64,000 nt of DNA from Akkermansia sp. N21116 (GCF_029854705.2 NZ_CP139035.1:744001-808000), one strand, 5' to 3'; shown: positions 7,561-17,483, numbered from the stretch's first letter. Numbers and translations: made by a program. The notes: a model not told the origin generated them from the sequence alone.

Positions 7561-10497
7561 TTATTCTTTCTGCTGCCGGGTTTCTGCTTGGGGTTGCCAA
7601 TCTGCTCTGACCGTAACGAATCCCCGGGCGGGAATGGTCACATTTCCTTTGTGGATTTCGGACGTCCCCGGTTCTTCGTTGAACGTGCAAAGAGAAACAC
7701 GTTTGGGCTGATCCTTTTTCCAGGTCAGTTTGACCTGGCTCTCCTTGTCCGAAACGGAGCGCAGGCGGATAATCCGGGAGACTCCCTTGTTTATGGTCTT
7801 TACCATTGTGATCATGACGGCGTCATCTCCCGAGATCACCAGATTTTGGGGACATTCATATTCTTTATCGACCGGAACGGCAATAAGAGGCTGGAATTGT
7901 TCGAGGCCGAATCTATTGGATTTTACCGCGTCATAGACGCCTTTTGCCGGGAGGACGCTGTATTTGAATTCGATCTTTCCTTGCTGTGACAGGGGGAAGT
8001 TAGTGTGCCAGTGATTGTTGAGCGCCCAGGAATAAAGGGTGGCGGACGGTTCCAGTTTTCTCAGCCATTTAGGAGAACCAAAGGCTCCCCCCAGGATGTT
8101 AGCGGTCATGTCTCCCGATTCGAAAACCGGCGCATTCAGGGAGCACCACGTTATGTTTTTGTTTTTGTTGGAGATGTTCAGCCAGCGCTGGACGGCGATC
8201 CAGTTTCTGTTGGCGACGGGAAGCTGGTCTTTTTCCAATTCCATGGCCCCCCATGGAATGTCCGCCCTGATTCTCGGCTGGGGAATATCGAAACCGAAAC
8301 CAAAGTGAACGCCTTCCTTGGCGGTTACGGCTATTTTATCTACGGTATTGCGGAAGGAGACGGCAGGCTGTCCCTTTACCACAGTGATTTCCCTGGATAG
8401 CGAGCTGCATTCCTCCGCCTGGGATTCTATGAGAAGGGTATTGATGAGGGGGCCCTGCTCCCTGGCCGTTATCTTAATGTGGTGATCCTTGATCGCCTTG
8501 TCGGAGGAATCCGCGCCCTTGAGATAACGGAAGCTGTTGATGGCCGTTTTGGCTTGTTTGTCTGCAAATTCTTGTCCTTCATGGACAAGGCTGTCCACAT
8601 CTCCCGTTGCCGGGTTCAATTTGACGACGACGGATCCGTTGTCAAGAACGGGGGCGGCATTCTTCACCGGAGGAACCGTTTGTTCCTGTTGGTTTTCCAG
8701 CCGGAATTTTTTGGCGCCCAGCGGCGGAATATTTTCTGCCAGGAAGGCCAGCTCTCCACTTGAAAGTTTTTGGCAAAGCACTTGTTCTCCCGTTTCCTCA
8801 TTTACAACCGATGTATGGCCTCCGCAAACCTCGGGAGAGAGTTTTACAAGACCGCTCCGTTTCCAGGAGAGGGTGTTGAATACGCAAATGGTGTCCGACG
8901 GACGGCGTATGCCGCTGACAATGGAATCCAGCCAAAGTGTGCATAATTTCTCCGCGTTTCTGAAATAATCGAGTTTTTTGTTCAGGATTTCGTCGCAGAT
9001 AGGCTGCTGCTCCGGTCTCATATAGGCCCAGGTGTGTTCTGTTCCCAGGATTATATTCCTCCATATCTCTTCCACTGTTTTGCGGGAAACGGGTTTTCCC
9101 GGATTCAACATGCTCCACAGGGTTTCTCCTTGCAGCAGGCGTTCCTTCACTTCCCTATTGCGTCCCGGGTAGGCCGCGTGGGAGCCGAGTCCATCCGTCC
9201 AGTACTCGGTGAAGTCTCCTTTCATGACGGGAATGCGGTCGCCATACTTTTTCGCAAAAGCTTGCATGATGTCCGTTCCCGTGCAAATGCGGAGCTTGGG
9301 ATAGGCATATTCCGCATTCCAGCTTTTTACGGCTTCCGGCAGATCGAAGTCAACGGGTGTATTGTCCGCAATGCACCAGGTCATGGGAAAAATATCATAC
9401 GGGTAGGTGTCCGTTTTTTCCAGTTCGGGAAGTTTCTTGTCCAGGTAGGAATCAATGAAGTTTGCTCGGGGATTGTCGGTCTGTACGAATCTCAACAGTT
9501 TTTCGGGATCGGTCTGACCGGCCATTTTGGGCCAGAACATGTGTCCTTTTATTTTAGCTCCCGGCGTATAGTCTCCCGGCTGCAGAAACAGGATTTTTGA
9601 TTTGCCGTCGGCGCTCTCCCACCAGAAGGGATGGAAGTTTATTTCGTGAGCGAGGCCGGTTCTGTCCGAGCCGTTGAACAGCGCCAGGCAATATTTTATC
9701 CCCATGTGAGCGGCGGCGGGCACCACTCCCCACGAGACTCCCGGGATGTCGACCTGAACCATGGTCTCCACTTTCTTCCCGGTTTGCTTTTCCAGCGTTT
9801 TTCCATATCGGAAGAGCTCAAGCAATTCCTCTTCATTGGCTGCGCTGGTATTGGTGTTGACATATCCGGCATCGACGGAGATTTGTCCCCGGGCAATGGC
9901 CTGAAGCAGTTTTTCCCCTTTTTCCCGGGGTTCCGTTGCCAGGTATCTCTCGATGGGCCAGGTGACTTCCGGGTTCCAGACAAACCGGGCGCCGTCCGGA
10001 TAGTCTTTGGTTTTTTCCGCCAGTTGCATGGCGTATTCCAGATTTCTTTTGTGAATGATTTCCACATTGTCCTGGGTATTCGTGTACCCGATGTCCACAT
10101 GGGAATGAGGATAGATGTAAACGTTCCAGTAGCGCAATTTGGGAACGACTATCTCTTTGGATAGAGTCCGGTTGTTTTCCCGGATCAGATCAATTTTTAC
10201 CCGGGCGTCCTCCGATAAGCCGACATTTTCGGGCAGCAGGACGGAGAGGGCGGCCTCTCCGTTGTTTTTCACGGGGAGGCTTTCCTGCTTGCCGTTGACC
10301 GATATTTCCAGACTGCCGTTTTGCAAAGGCGTTTTCCCCTTGTATGTGACGAGTATCTCACGTCCGGGCTTGTGGTCGTCCCGGTATTTGTAAAAATTGG
10401 TTATTTTACACTCAAGGGATTCTTCCGGAGCTTCTTCCGCCGCCGAAACACAAAAAACGGAAACGGCCATGAAGAAAGGCAGGATAAAGTTTTTCAT
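7561..10497 (-). CDS. Exported GH38 alpha-mannosidase
   Basis: A 978-aa protein with a signal peptide (MKNFILPFFMAVSVFCVSAA) and a beta domain of about 100 residues before the catalytic domain. The GH38 metal site is visible as HSHVDIGYT at 131-139 (His133, Asp135), and the likely nucleophile is Asp250 in QVDIPG. The C-terminal half carries the long beta-sandwich domains normal for GH38. The family removes alpha-linked mannose, in bacteria usually from N-glycans or manno-oligosaccharides. Export implies action in the periplasm or outside the cell. The gene lies between two GH120 genes on the same strand, with an 89-bp gap upstream and a 135-bp gap downstream, so it is probably co-regulated with them. 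Confidence 0.86.
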   Translation of the reverse strand: MKNFILPFFMAVSVFCVSAAEEAPEESLECKITNFYKYRDDHKPGREILVTYKGKTPLQNGSLEISVNGKQESLPVKNNGEAALSVLLPENVGLSEDARVKIDLIRENNRTLSKEIVVPKLRYWNVYIYPHSHVDIGYTNTQDNVEIIHKRNLEYAMQLAEKTKDYPDGARFVWNPEVTWPIERYLATEPREKGEKLLQAIARGQISVDAGYVNTNTSAANEEELLELFRYGKTLEKQTGKKVETMVQVDIPGVSWGVVPAAAHMGIKYCLALFNGSDRTGLAHEINFHPFWWESADGKSKILFLQPGDYTPGAKIKGHMFWPKMAGQTDPEKLLRFVQTDNPRANFIDSYLDKKLPELEKTDTYPYDIFPMTWCIADNTPVDFDLPEAVKSWNAEYAYPKLRICTGTDIMQAFAKKYGDRIPVMKGDFTEYWTDGLGSHAAYPGRNREVKERLLQGETLWSMLNPGKPVSRKTVEEIWRNIILGTEHTWAYMRPEQQPICDEILNKKLDYFRNAEKLCTLWLDSIVSGIRRPSDTICVFNTLSWKRSGLVKLSPEVCGGHTSVVNEETGEQVLCQKLSSGELAFLAENIPPLGAKKFRLENQQEQTVPPVKNAAPVLDNGSVVVKLNPATGDVDSLVHEGQEFADKQAKTAINSFRYLKGADSSDKAIKDHHIKITAREQGPLINTLLIESQAEECSSLSREITVVKGQPAVSFRNTVDKIAVTAKEGVHFGFGFDIPQPRIRADIPWGAMELEKDQLPVANRNWIAVQRWLNISNKNKNITWCSLNAPVFESGDMTANILGGAFGSPKWLRKLEPSATLYSWALNNHWHTNFPLSQQGKIEFKYSVLPAKGVYDAVKSNRFGLEQFQPLIAVPVDKEYECPQNLVISGDDAVMITMVKTINKGVSRIIRLRSVSDKESQVKLTWKKDQPKRVSLCTFNEEPGTSEIHKGNVTIPARGFVTVRADWQPQAETRQQKE

Positions 10498-10586
10498 GAT
10501 ATTTTTGATGGTATGGGGCTAATGAGGGTTCACTCCGGCGAGAGATTCGTAATGAAAATATGATCCGCCTTTATGACCGGTCTGGT

Positions 10587-12413
10587 TTAGTCTTTCAAGG
10601 GGTATACTTTGACTTCCTGAATGCCGGATCTGGTGAAATCGACAGGGCCGGGACAGAGGCCGGGGAAGTTTCTCTTGTTTCCAGGATAGTCCGTATCAAA
10701 AACGATAGGGGTGCCGTCTGCCTGATCAAAACTCTGGTTGGGAACGACAGCTTTGCCCAAATCCGCACTGCTCAGCGCCTTGTCGGTTCCCATCTGCTGA
10801 CATCCCTCGGGAACATTGATTTTCAGATACCAGCCGTCCTTTTTCTGAATGACCTTGATACCGGGGTCGAACCCGGATTTGACACAGGAATTTTTTTCGA
10901 ATTTGGAGGGGATGGACTGCAGGAGGAACAGGTTTCTTTCCATGGTTACCGGCATTTTGCAGGCGTTGTAGGGGGTGAGATCCATGGTCGTGAAAATATT
11001 GCCGTAGAAAGCCGAGTTGCCGCATGGACAACTGTGCCGTCCCGCTATTTTGGTATCGTGAGGGAACATGTAGGGTGTTTTTCGCTGATCCTCGTCTCCC
11101 GTGGGATACAGTTTGCCGGCCATCAGATTGTTCACGAAAACCGCGCCGCGCGAGAGCTTGATTTGATTCAGTGCCTCCGTCAGCAGGATGTTGTTGTCTG
11201 TCAAAATCGGGCCATGGTTAACCTCATACGACAGGTCGCCCACATTATTGTCATGAAGGAAATTTTTCGTAACGCGGGTTCCCTGCGACATCCAGTCGAG
11301 CCATATTCCCGTTTTCGTACGATAGATATGGTTCTTGCCGATCACGACGTCCACCGGAGCGTGCAGTTTGATTCCGGCATGTTCATATCCCCAGAAGGGC
11401 TGGTGGAGCCCCGTTTCAAAAATGGTATTATTCTCGATCCTGCTGAAAATGGCCCCGAGACTTCCGGCTATTCCCGCCTGACCGCACCAGGAGATGGTGT
11501 TGTTCCTGACAATGTGGCTGCCGATGTGCTCCTTGTCCCACTTGTTTTTCAACGCGCGTTCAATGGTCTGGACGAATCCCTCTTCCGATTCGGATTTGTT
11601 GTCCCATTCGTCTCCATATTTGCCCAGGGTGAGCCCGACGCATTTGGAGTGGCTGATGGTGTTGTTTTCAATGACCCAGCCCTTGCTCCAATGGGTGCCT
11701 ATCAAGCCGATTTGTTCCGCTGTGGGGGGGGCCCAGGGCGTGGCGGCATGGCTCATATCAAACCCGCGAACGTGAATGTAGTTGATGAACGGCTTTTCCG
11801 GATAGAAGACGGATTGGCGGGTATTGATTTCTACTGTTTCCTCATTGGGATTGCTGTTGAAGTTGGCCCATATTGTGGTGGTGCCGCCTTCCACTTTGCA
11901 GAACCAGAGCGCCTTGCCGCCCTTGTTGTTCAGGACGGCGTCCAGCTCCTGTGACTCAAGCAGGTTTTTGTTGTTCAGGTAAACGTCTCCGCTGTGGCAC
12001 CACTGGCCTCTGCTGAGCCAGTCGCCATGGATGTTGTCGGAGTAGGGATTGAAATTGCCAAAAAATTCGTTGGGAATCTGGACGTTCCAGGTAGTTTCAT
12101 TTACTTTTTTCCATCCCTTGATGATTTCCGAGCCCTTGATCTCTACTTTTTCTCCCGGACTTGCCTGGTAAACAATAGGCTTGTCCGCAGATTCTCCCCC
12201 CCGGGGCGGCGATACGCGTTCCCGGTATGTTCCTTGATGAACCGTAACAACATCTCCCGGAACTGCTTTCTGGGCAGCTGCGGAAATGGTTTTCAAGGGA
12301 GCTTCCGGCGAACCTGCATGGTTGTCGTTTCCATTCGGCGATACGTGGTATTCTGTCCCCGGAGAGAGGAAGGAGAGATGAAGGCCAATAAGGATTGAAA
12401 AGAGACTTTTCAT
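10587..12413 (-). CDS. GH120 family glycoside hydrolase (beta-xylosidase-like), paralog 3
   Basis: A 608-aa protein, the most diverged of the three GH120 copies here and in places closer to Thermoanaerobacterium XylC (PNEFFGNFNPY, ATPWAPPTAEQIGLIG, MSQGTRVTKN). It has a short signal peptide (MKSLFSILIGLHLSFLSPG). The catalytic pair is Asp373 in WLDW and Glu397 in YEVNHGP, spaced 24 residues as in the other copies. It is the first gene of the leftward cluster, preceded by the AT-rich divergent region shared with the sialidase. Its closeness to the characterised enzyme makes xylosidase activity more likely here than in the other two; no substrate is proven. Confidence 0.88.
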   Translation of the reverse strand: MKSLFSILIGLHLSFLSPGTEYHVSPNGNDNHAGSPEAPLKTISAAAQKAVPGDVVTVHQGTYRERVSPPRGGESADKPIVYQASPGEKVEIKGSEIIKGWKKVNETTWNVQIPNEFFGNFNPYSDNIHGDWLSRGQWCHSGDVYLNNKNLLESQELDAVLNNKGGKALWFCKVEGGTTTIWANFNSNPNEETVEINTRQSVFYPEKPFINYIHVRGFDMSHAATPWAPPTAEQIGLIGTHWSKGWVIENNTISHSKCVGLTLGKYGDEWDNKSESEEGFVQTIERALKNKWDKEHIGSHIVRNNTISWCGQAGIAGSLGAIFSRIENNTIFETGLHQPFWGYEHAGIKLHAPVDVVIGKNHIYRTKTGIWLDWMSQGTRVTKNFLHDNNVGDLSYEVNHGPILTDNNILLTEALNQIKLSRGAVFVNNLMAGKLYPTGDEDQRKTPYMFPHDTKIAGRHSCPCGNSAFYGNIFTTMDLTPYNACKMPVTMERNLFLLQSIPSKFEKNSCVKSGFDPGIKVIQKKDGWYLKINVPEGCQQMGTDKALSSADLGKAVVPNQSFDQADGTPIVFDTDYPGNKRNFPGLCPGPVDFTRSGIQEVKVYPLKD

Positions 12414-12808
12414 AAAATCATGAGAGTATGGATTGAGGAAGATGGAGGTGATTGCGGTCGGAATATCTTATTTGGTGTGTGCTCGGAGTGAGTGGGGAAA
12501 CCTTAAAAAAATACGGATGAATGCTTTTTTATTTATCAGAAAAGATAGGATGATACGTGTATGATGCTTCTAATTATCATCCATAAAATGATAAGGGAGT
12601 GAGATAGATTCTTTATTGTCATATATTTAGATTAATCTGATTTGATATGAAAATTTACGGTAAGTCGATTTCATGCCCGATTGCTGTTTTCATCCGGACA
12701 GTACTGGTGAGATGAAAGGGCAGGATATCTGGTTTGGATATGGTCTTTTATCATGGAGCTGGAATGATGCTGTGCCGGGCCAGGTGTGCGTATATGATAA
12801 AGGGCATG
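12414..12808. promoter_or_regulatory. AT-rich divergent intergenic region between the GH120 and GH33 genes
   Basis: About 395 bp with no credible gene. It is clearly more AT-rich than its surroundings and must hold the promoters for the leftward GH120/GH38 cluster and the rightward sialidase. It contains a 7-bp inverted repeat (12574-12580 with 12588-12594). I could not choose promoter boxes with confidence. Confidence 0.5.
12574..12594. promoter_or_regulatory. Inverted repeat TTATCAT-N7-ATGATAA, possible operator
   Basis: A perfect 7-bp palindrome with a 7-base spacer in the divergent regulatory region. Its symmetry and position suggest a binding site for a dimeric regulator. No T-run follows, so it is not a terminator. 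A chance palindrome in AT-rich DNA is possible. Confidence 0.3.
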
Positions 12809-14020
12809 ATGAAATCTATTGTCAGATCGGTTGCCGGTATCATATGCGCTGTGGCATTGCCCGTTTTTACTCAAGAGGCGGTTCAGGAGGTTTTCCCCTG
12901 TGACAGGGCGGTCAATGTTTTTAGTGCAGGTCATGGCAATTCCTACGCCTCGATCCGTATTCCTGCCCTGATCAGTATGGGACCGGGGCAATTGATTGCC
13001 TTTGCTGAGGGGAGGTACAAAAATACGGACCAAGGTCAGAACGATATCATTATGAGCCGCAGCAAGGACGGAGGTAAAACATGGAGCCGTCCGCGGGCGA
13101 TTGCCAAATCACATGGTGCGACTTTTAATAATCCCAGCCCAGTGTATGATGCAAAGAGTAAGACAATCACAGTGGTTTTCCAGCGGTATCCGGAAGGAGT
13201 GTCGGAGCGTCAAGGAAATATCCCCGATGGGTGGGATGATTCGCGGTGTATTCGCAATTTCATGATTCAGAGCCGTAATGGTGGGACTTCCTGGAGCAAG
13301 CCTGTAGAGATAACTCAGACTACTAAGCGGCCTGCCGGAGTGGATATTATGGCTTTCGGCCCTAATGCGGGTGTGCAATTGAAGAATGCTCCTCATCGTG
13401 GACGGCTACTGATACCGGCGAATGAAGGCCCTTTCGGGAAGTGGGTGATTTCTTGCATTTACAGCGATGACGGAGGCAAGAACTGGAAACTTGGCAACCC
13501 GACGACGAATCAGCAGGGAATGGTGAATGAGACTTCTATTGCCGAAACAGATAACGGTGGCGTTGTCATGGTAGCTCGCCATTGGGGTGGCGGCAATTGC
13601 CGTCGTATCGTCTGGTCGGAAGACGGAGGTGAGACATGGGGCAAGGTACAGGATGCTCCGGATTTATTTTGTGACAGTACACAGAATTCCCTGATGACGT
13701 ATTCTCTGTCGGACCAGACGGCCTATGGGAATAAAAGTCGCTTGATTTTTACCGCTCCCGGTGCTGGACGCCGCGTCAAAGGTACGATTGCCATGAGCTA
13801 CGACAACGGTAAAACATGGCCTGTAAGCAAATTGCTTGGCAAGGGCGGTTTTGCCTATTCCAGTACGGCGATGGTGGCTCCCGGCGTGGTGGGGGTGCTC
13901 TATGAGGAAAATGCGAATAACATCAAAAATCTGAAATTCGTGCCCGTTACGATCGATTGGCTGACGGATGGGAAGGATACCGGCCTGCCTGCCGGGCAGA
14001 AACCTCCTGTCTTTCCCTAA
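12809..14020 (+). CDS. GH33 exo-alpha-sialidase (neuraminidase), exported
   Basis: A 403-aa protein. The start at 12809 (or the adjacent ATG at 12806) gives a signal peptide (MKSIVRSVAGIICAVALPVFT); the frame is open further upstream but encodes nothing plausible. A RIP motif near residue 48 supplies the first carboxylate-binding Arg of the sialidase fold. Five Asp-box-like repeats mark the six-bladed propeller: SKDGGKTW, SRNGGTSW, SDDGGKNW, SEDGGETW and SYDNGKTW. The enzyme should remove terminal sialic acid from mucin-type glycans, exposing galactose and hexosamines to further enzymes such as the convergent GH20. A clear hairpin terminator follows the stop. Confidence 0.92.
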   Translation: MKSIVRSVAGIICAVALPVFTQEAVQEVFPCDRAVNVFSAGHGNSYASIRIPALISMGPGQLIAFAEGRYKNTDQGQNDIIMSRSKDGGKTWSRPRAIAKSHGATFNNPSPVYDAKSKTITVVFQRYPEGVSERQGNIPDGWDDSRCIRNFMIQSRNGGTSWSKPVEITQTTKRPAGVDIMAFGPNAGVQLKNAPHRGRLLIPANEGPFGKWVISCIYSDDGGKNWKLGNPTTNQQGMVNETSIAETDNGGVVMVARHWGGGNCRRIVWSEDGGETWGKVQDAPDLFCDSTQNSLMTYSLSDQTAYGNKSRLIFTAPGAGRRVKGTIAMSYDNGKTWPVSKLLGKGGFAYSSTAMVAPGVVGVLYEENANNIKNLKFVPVTIDWLTDGKDTGLPAGQKPPVFP

Positions 14021-14046
14021 ACATGTGTTTCGGCTTGATAAATAAT

Positions 14047-14080
14047 AGCGGAGCTGCGTTGCTCAGCTCCGCTTCTTTTT
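14047..14080 (+). terminator. Rho-independent terminator after the sialidase
   Basis: Stem AGCGGAGCTG / CAGCTCCGCT (14047-14056, 14064-14073) followed by TCTTTTT, between the convergent sialidase and GH20 genes. Confidence 0.85.
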
Positions 14081-14114
14081 GAGTTTCGGTATCTAGAGGA
14101 AGCCGGTAATGACT

Positions 14115-15668
14115 TCAGGAGACCTGTCTCTGGCCTTTTTCGTAGTTGGAGTTGATACGGTTGATTTCCTTCTGAGTGATGGAATTTTCGCGCAAGGGTT
14201 TGTTGGTCATATTGCGTTCCAACGTGTAGCCGAAGCGTTTCTGAAAGTGTTTTTTGTGGGATTCGAGCTTTTTCTCGAATTCTTCCAGCGAGGGGTGCTT
14301 GCTGAATTCTCCCCAGCAGTTTTCGGAGACGGCGATGGCGCGGGGAAAGGTCATGTACATCAGGAGTTCGGCGGAGGGAATCCATTCGGCCCACATGCAG
14401 AGTTGGATGCCTTTGACGTGACTGGTGTCTTCCTTGGTTCGTCCATTGCGGGGATCGAAGTTGTAGCAGTCTTTTAGCAGGATGGGACTGCCTTCCGGCT
14501 TGAAGCGGGGATCCCCCTTGGGGTAGTTAAACTGGCAGCGTGCCAGATAGTATTTGAACTGGGGTGTGACGATAAGATCGATACCCTGTTCTTTAGTTTT
14601 GTCGATGCAACGGGGGAATTCTCCCGGCAGCCAGGACATGACGGTTTCCCCCTTGTGATAGTACGATTTGTTAATATCGTACCAAAGGATGGGTTTACGT
14701 TTTCTTTGGGCCAGCTGTTGGGTGAGGGAGGTGGTGAAGTCGCTCATTTCCGCATGGACGTCGTCGCCCTGGCCTTTGGCTGCCCTGGCTTTTTGACAGT
14801 CCGGACAATTTTTCCAATCGCCCATGGGGCATTCGTCACCGCCGATATGGACATAGGTAAACGGGAAAATGGATTCCAGGGTATTGAAGACGTCGGTGAT
14901 GAATTTTTTGGTAGCCGGCTTTTGAGGACAAATGAGTTTGGAGGAAACACCTCCATGCGTCCAGACCTGGGCTTTTTTACTGTTGCAGCAGAATTCGGGA
15001 TAGGAAGCGGCCAGGGCCATGTTATGGCCGGGCATTTCAACTTCCGGCAGAACTTTGATCCCGCGTTTGGCACAGTAGGCGACGAGATCGGCGAGTTCCT
15101 TTTTGGTGTACATTCCTTCGTTGGCGAGCAGGGAATTGTTCTGGTTTTTCGGAGCGGAGGGACGGACGGCTCCGATGGTGCGCAATTTATCGTAGCCGGG
15201 GACGGGTAGACGCCATCCCTGGTCTTCCGTGAGGTGCAGGTGGAGGACGTTGTATTTGTAGTAGTGCATGGCATCTACGAACTTGAGAAGCTCGGACATG
15301 GGGTAGTAATACCGTCCGACGTCGACCATCATGCCGCGCCAAGGGAAGTTGGGGCGGTCTGCAATTTTACCGCAGGGGATGCCTTGGGGGGTATCGGAGA
15401 GTTGGTCCCGCAATTGGAAGAGGGTGGCTGTCGCCATGGCCCGCCCATCGGGAGTGGAAAATTGGATGATGACTCCTCCAGGTGTGATATCCATGGTATA
15501 TCCCTCATCCCCAAGCCCTGCTGTTTTCTGGGCTCGGATGACGCTGAGGTTTTTTGTAGTGCCGGTACCGGGGGTAACCTCGGCAGGTTCGGGGATGATG
15601 TTATAAAGGCTGTCGGCGAGACAAAGCTGGCAGAACAATTCCAGAATAAGTGCTATGTACGTTTTCAT
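14115..15668 (-). CDS. GH20 beta-N-acetylhexosaminidase, exported
   Basis: A 517-aa protein with signal peptide MKTYIALILELFCQLCLA. An N-terminal GH20b-like domain (about 20-105) precedes the TIM barrel. Catalytic motifs are RGMMVDVGR near 111, HLHLTEDQGWR near 143 and HIGGDE at 274-279, where Asp278/Glu279 are the polarising Asp and acid of substrate-assisted catalysis. TrpGly-type loops such as CMWAEW line the active site. The enzyme removes terminal GlcNAc/GalNAc from mucin or N-glycans. It follows the sulfatase on the same strand (93 bp), a sensible pair if the sulfatase first removes hexosamine sulfates. Confidence 0.93.
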   Translation of the reverse strand: MKTYIALILELFCQLCLADSLYNIIPEPAEVTPGTGTTKNLSVIRAQKTAGLGDEGYTMDITPGGVIIQFSTPDGRAMATATLFQLRDQLSDTPQGIPCGKIADRPNFPWRGMMVDVGRYYYPMSELLKFVDAMHYYKYNVLHLHLTEDQGWRLPVPGYDKLRTIGAVRPSAPKNQNNSLLANEGMYTKKELADLVAYCAKRGIKVLPEVEMPGHNMALAASYPEFCCNSKKAQVWTHGGVSSKLICPQKPATKKFITDVFNTLESIFPFTYVHIGGDECPMGDWKNCPDCQKARAAKGQGDDVHAEMSDFTTSLTQQLAQRKRKPILWYDINKSYYHKGETVMSWLPGEFPRCIDKTKEQGIDLIVTPQFKYYLARCQFNYPKGDPRFKPEGSPILLKDCYNFDPRNGRTKEDTSHVKGIQLCMWAEWIPSAELLMYMTFPRAIAVSENCWGEFSKHPSLEEFEKKLESHKKHFQKRFGYTLERNMTNKPLRENSITQKEINRINSNYEKGQRQVS

Positions 15669-15761
15669 GGCGGGGAGTCGGATGTGAAAAAGTCCTCCGT
15701 CCGGACTTTTGAAAGCAAGGTTGGGACGGGGGACTTTGGAATCGTATTTGTGCTGATTTTA

Positions 15762-17483
15762 TTAGTTGGTAGAGGCGGGTTCGGGATTGGCGTTACTCCC
15801 CTTGGGCGCACAGTCCCACTTGGGGGTGACGCTGAGTTTGCCTTTGGCTCCGGGGAATCCATCCGGCACCTGATATGCTTGACGGAGTTGTTTGTAGAGT
15901 TCGGTGAGTTTCCGGGTGTCTTCGGCATATTCCGGCTTGTTGTACACATTGTGCATCTGAGCAGGATCTTTTTCGTTATCGAAAAGCATCCATTCATCAC
16001 TGGTCCAGAGGTAGGACAAGGTGTACTTGCCGGAACGCAGCCCGTCGTGGCGGGGGGCGTTGTGTTCGCCCGGGTTTTCGTAGAAGGCATAGTACAGGGG
16101 GCGGTCGGAGAAGTCTTTGTGTTCTCCGGTCTTAAAGAGCGGAGTGAGACTCTTCCCCTGGAAGGTTGCCATGTTTTCTGGCGTGGCGATACCGGCTACA
16201 TCGCAGAAGGTAGGGGCATAGTCGATTTCCTGAACGAAGGCTTCGGAACGGACTCCGGGTGCGATATGCCCCTTCCAGCGCATGATGAGGGGCATGCGGA
16301 AGGACTCTTCAAAAATCCAGCGTTTGTCGTAGAGGCCGTGTTCGCCCATGTAGAAACCTTGGTCGCCGCAGTAGAGAACGATAGTATTCTCGGCAAGACC
16401 GTTTTTGTCGAGGTAGTCCATGAGTTGGCCGATGCTTTCATCGACGGACAGGACGGTGCCGAGATAATCCTCCATGTAGTGGCGCCAGCGTTGAAGAAGG
16501 ATATCGTCCTTGTTCTTGATTTTGCCGCTTCTGATATCTTTAACTAGTTTTTCGGTACGGGCCTTATGGTAGTCGTACCAGGCTTTTTTCTGTTCAGGGT
16601 TCATCCGCCCCCATTCGGGCATAGGCCATTCGTATTTGGGGCATACGATCATTTTGCGGATGTCTTCCGGAACGACTTCTTTGATAAGGTGTTCGTCGGA
16701 CCATACATCGAAATGGTTGGCGAGCGTTTGTTCCGTCTTTTTCAAGAAGTCGGGACGGTCGGAAAAGTCGTCCTTCAGGTTAGAGGGGGGATCAATCGTG
16801 TCGGCAAATTGTTTGGCTCGTCCCAGGTTCTGGATGGACGGACACCAGTTGCGGTGCGGTGCCTTGTGGCCGACGACGAGCATGAAAGGCTTGTCCTTGT
16901 CTCGCTTATCCAGCCAGTCGATGCTCTTTTGGGTTACGAGCTCGGTGGCATAGCCTGGGACGCGGGTGACGATCCTTTTGCCGTCTTTTCCGGGAGTGAT
17001 GAAGTCGGGATTGAAATAGTTGCCCTGACCGGGGAAGATTTCCCAGTAGTCGAATCCGGTCGGGTTGGATTCCAAGTGCCATTTGCCGACAAGCCCCGTT
17101 TGGTAGCCGGCTTTCTGAAGCATTTTGGGGAAGGTGGGCTGGGAACCGTCAAAAGGCTTGGCATGTTCGTTGAACAGGTAGCCATTCATATGGGAATGCC
17201 TCCCTGTGTAAATGCAGGCGCGGGATGGACCGCACAACGAGTTGGCGCAGTAACTGCGATCAAAGACCATGCCTTCATCTGCCATTTTGTGGAAATTGGG
17301 ATAAGGCATTGGAGAATCCTTATCGCAGGTGCCAAGAGTTTGATAGGCATGATCATCTGTGATGATCATAATGATGTTGGGGCGTTGTTCCTGTTCCTTA
17401 AGAGTTTGTTCCTGAGAGGAGGCACAGGTCGCGAATACTGCCGCAGGCAGTGCAATTGATAGGAGCCAGTTCATAAATCGCAT
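15762..17483 (-). CDS. Sulfatase (Cys-type, formylglycine-dependent), exported
   Basis: A 573-aa member of the arylsulfatase family (S1). The signature C-x-P-S-R is present as Cys84-Gly-Pro-Ser-Arg, so Cys84 should become formylglycine by an anaerobic or FGE-type maturase that is not in this window. Asp43/Asp44 (ITDDHAYQT) and later Asp-Gln residues (CGDQGFYMGEHG) fit the calcium site. A signal peptide ends near Ala19; a Cys at 20 leaves a weak case for a lipoprotein. The start could also be the Met at 17474. Its neighbours GH20 and GH33 suggest removal of sulfate from mucin sugars. The subfamily was not determined. Confidence 0.9.
   Translation of the reverse strand: MRFMNWLLSIALPAAVFATCASSQEQTLKEQEQRPNIIMIITDDHAYQTLGTCDKDSPMPYPNFHKMADEGMVFDRSYCANSLCGPSRACIYTGRHSHMNGYLFNEHAKPFDGSQPTFPKMLQKAGYQTGLVGKWHLESNPTGFDYWEIFPGQGNYFNPDFITPGKDGKRIVTRVPGYATELVTQKSIDWLDKRDKDKPFMLVVGHKAPHRNWCPSIQNLGRAKQFADTIDPPSNLKDDFSDRPDFLKKTEQTLANHFDVWSDEHLIKEVVPEDIRKMIVCPKYEWPMPEWGRMNPEQKKAWYDYHKARTEKLVKDIRSGKIKNKDDILLQRWRHYMEDYLGTVLSVDESIGQLMDYLDKNGLAENTIVLYCGDQGFYMGEHGLYDKRWIFEESFRMPLIMRWKGHIAPGVRSEAFVQEIDYAPTFCDVAGIATPENMATFQGKSLTPLFKTGEHKDFSDRPLYYAFYENPGEHNAPRHDGLRSGKYTLSYLWTSDEWMLFDNEKDPAQMHNVYNKPEYAEDTRKLTELYKQLRQAYQVPDGFPGAKGKLSVTPKWDCAPKGSNANPEPASTN

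Noticed and set aside
12734-12808. Longer sialidase N-terminus
   Set aside because: The added residues precede a clean signal peptide and show no function; the internal ATG is a better start.
15234-16547. 437-codon plus-strand frame across GH20 and the sulfatase
   Set aside because: Antisense to two motif-complete enzymes and spanning their gap; no recognisable protein features.
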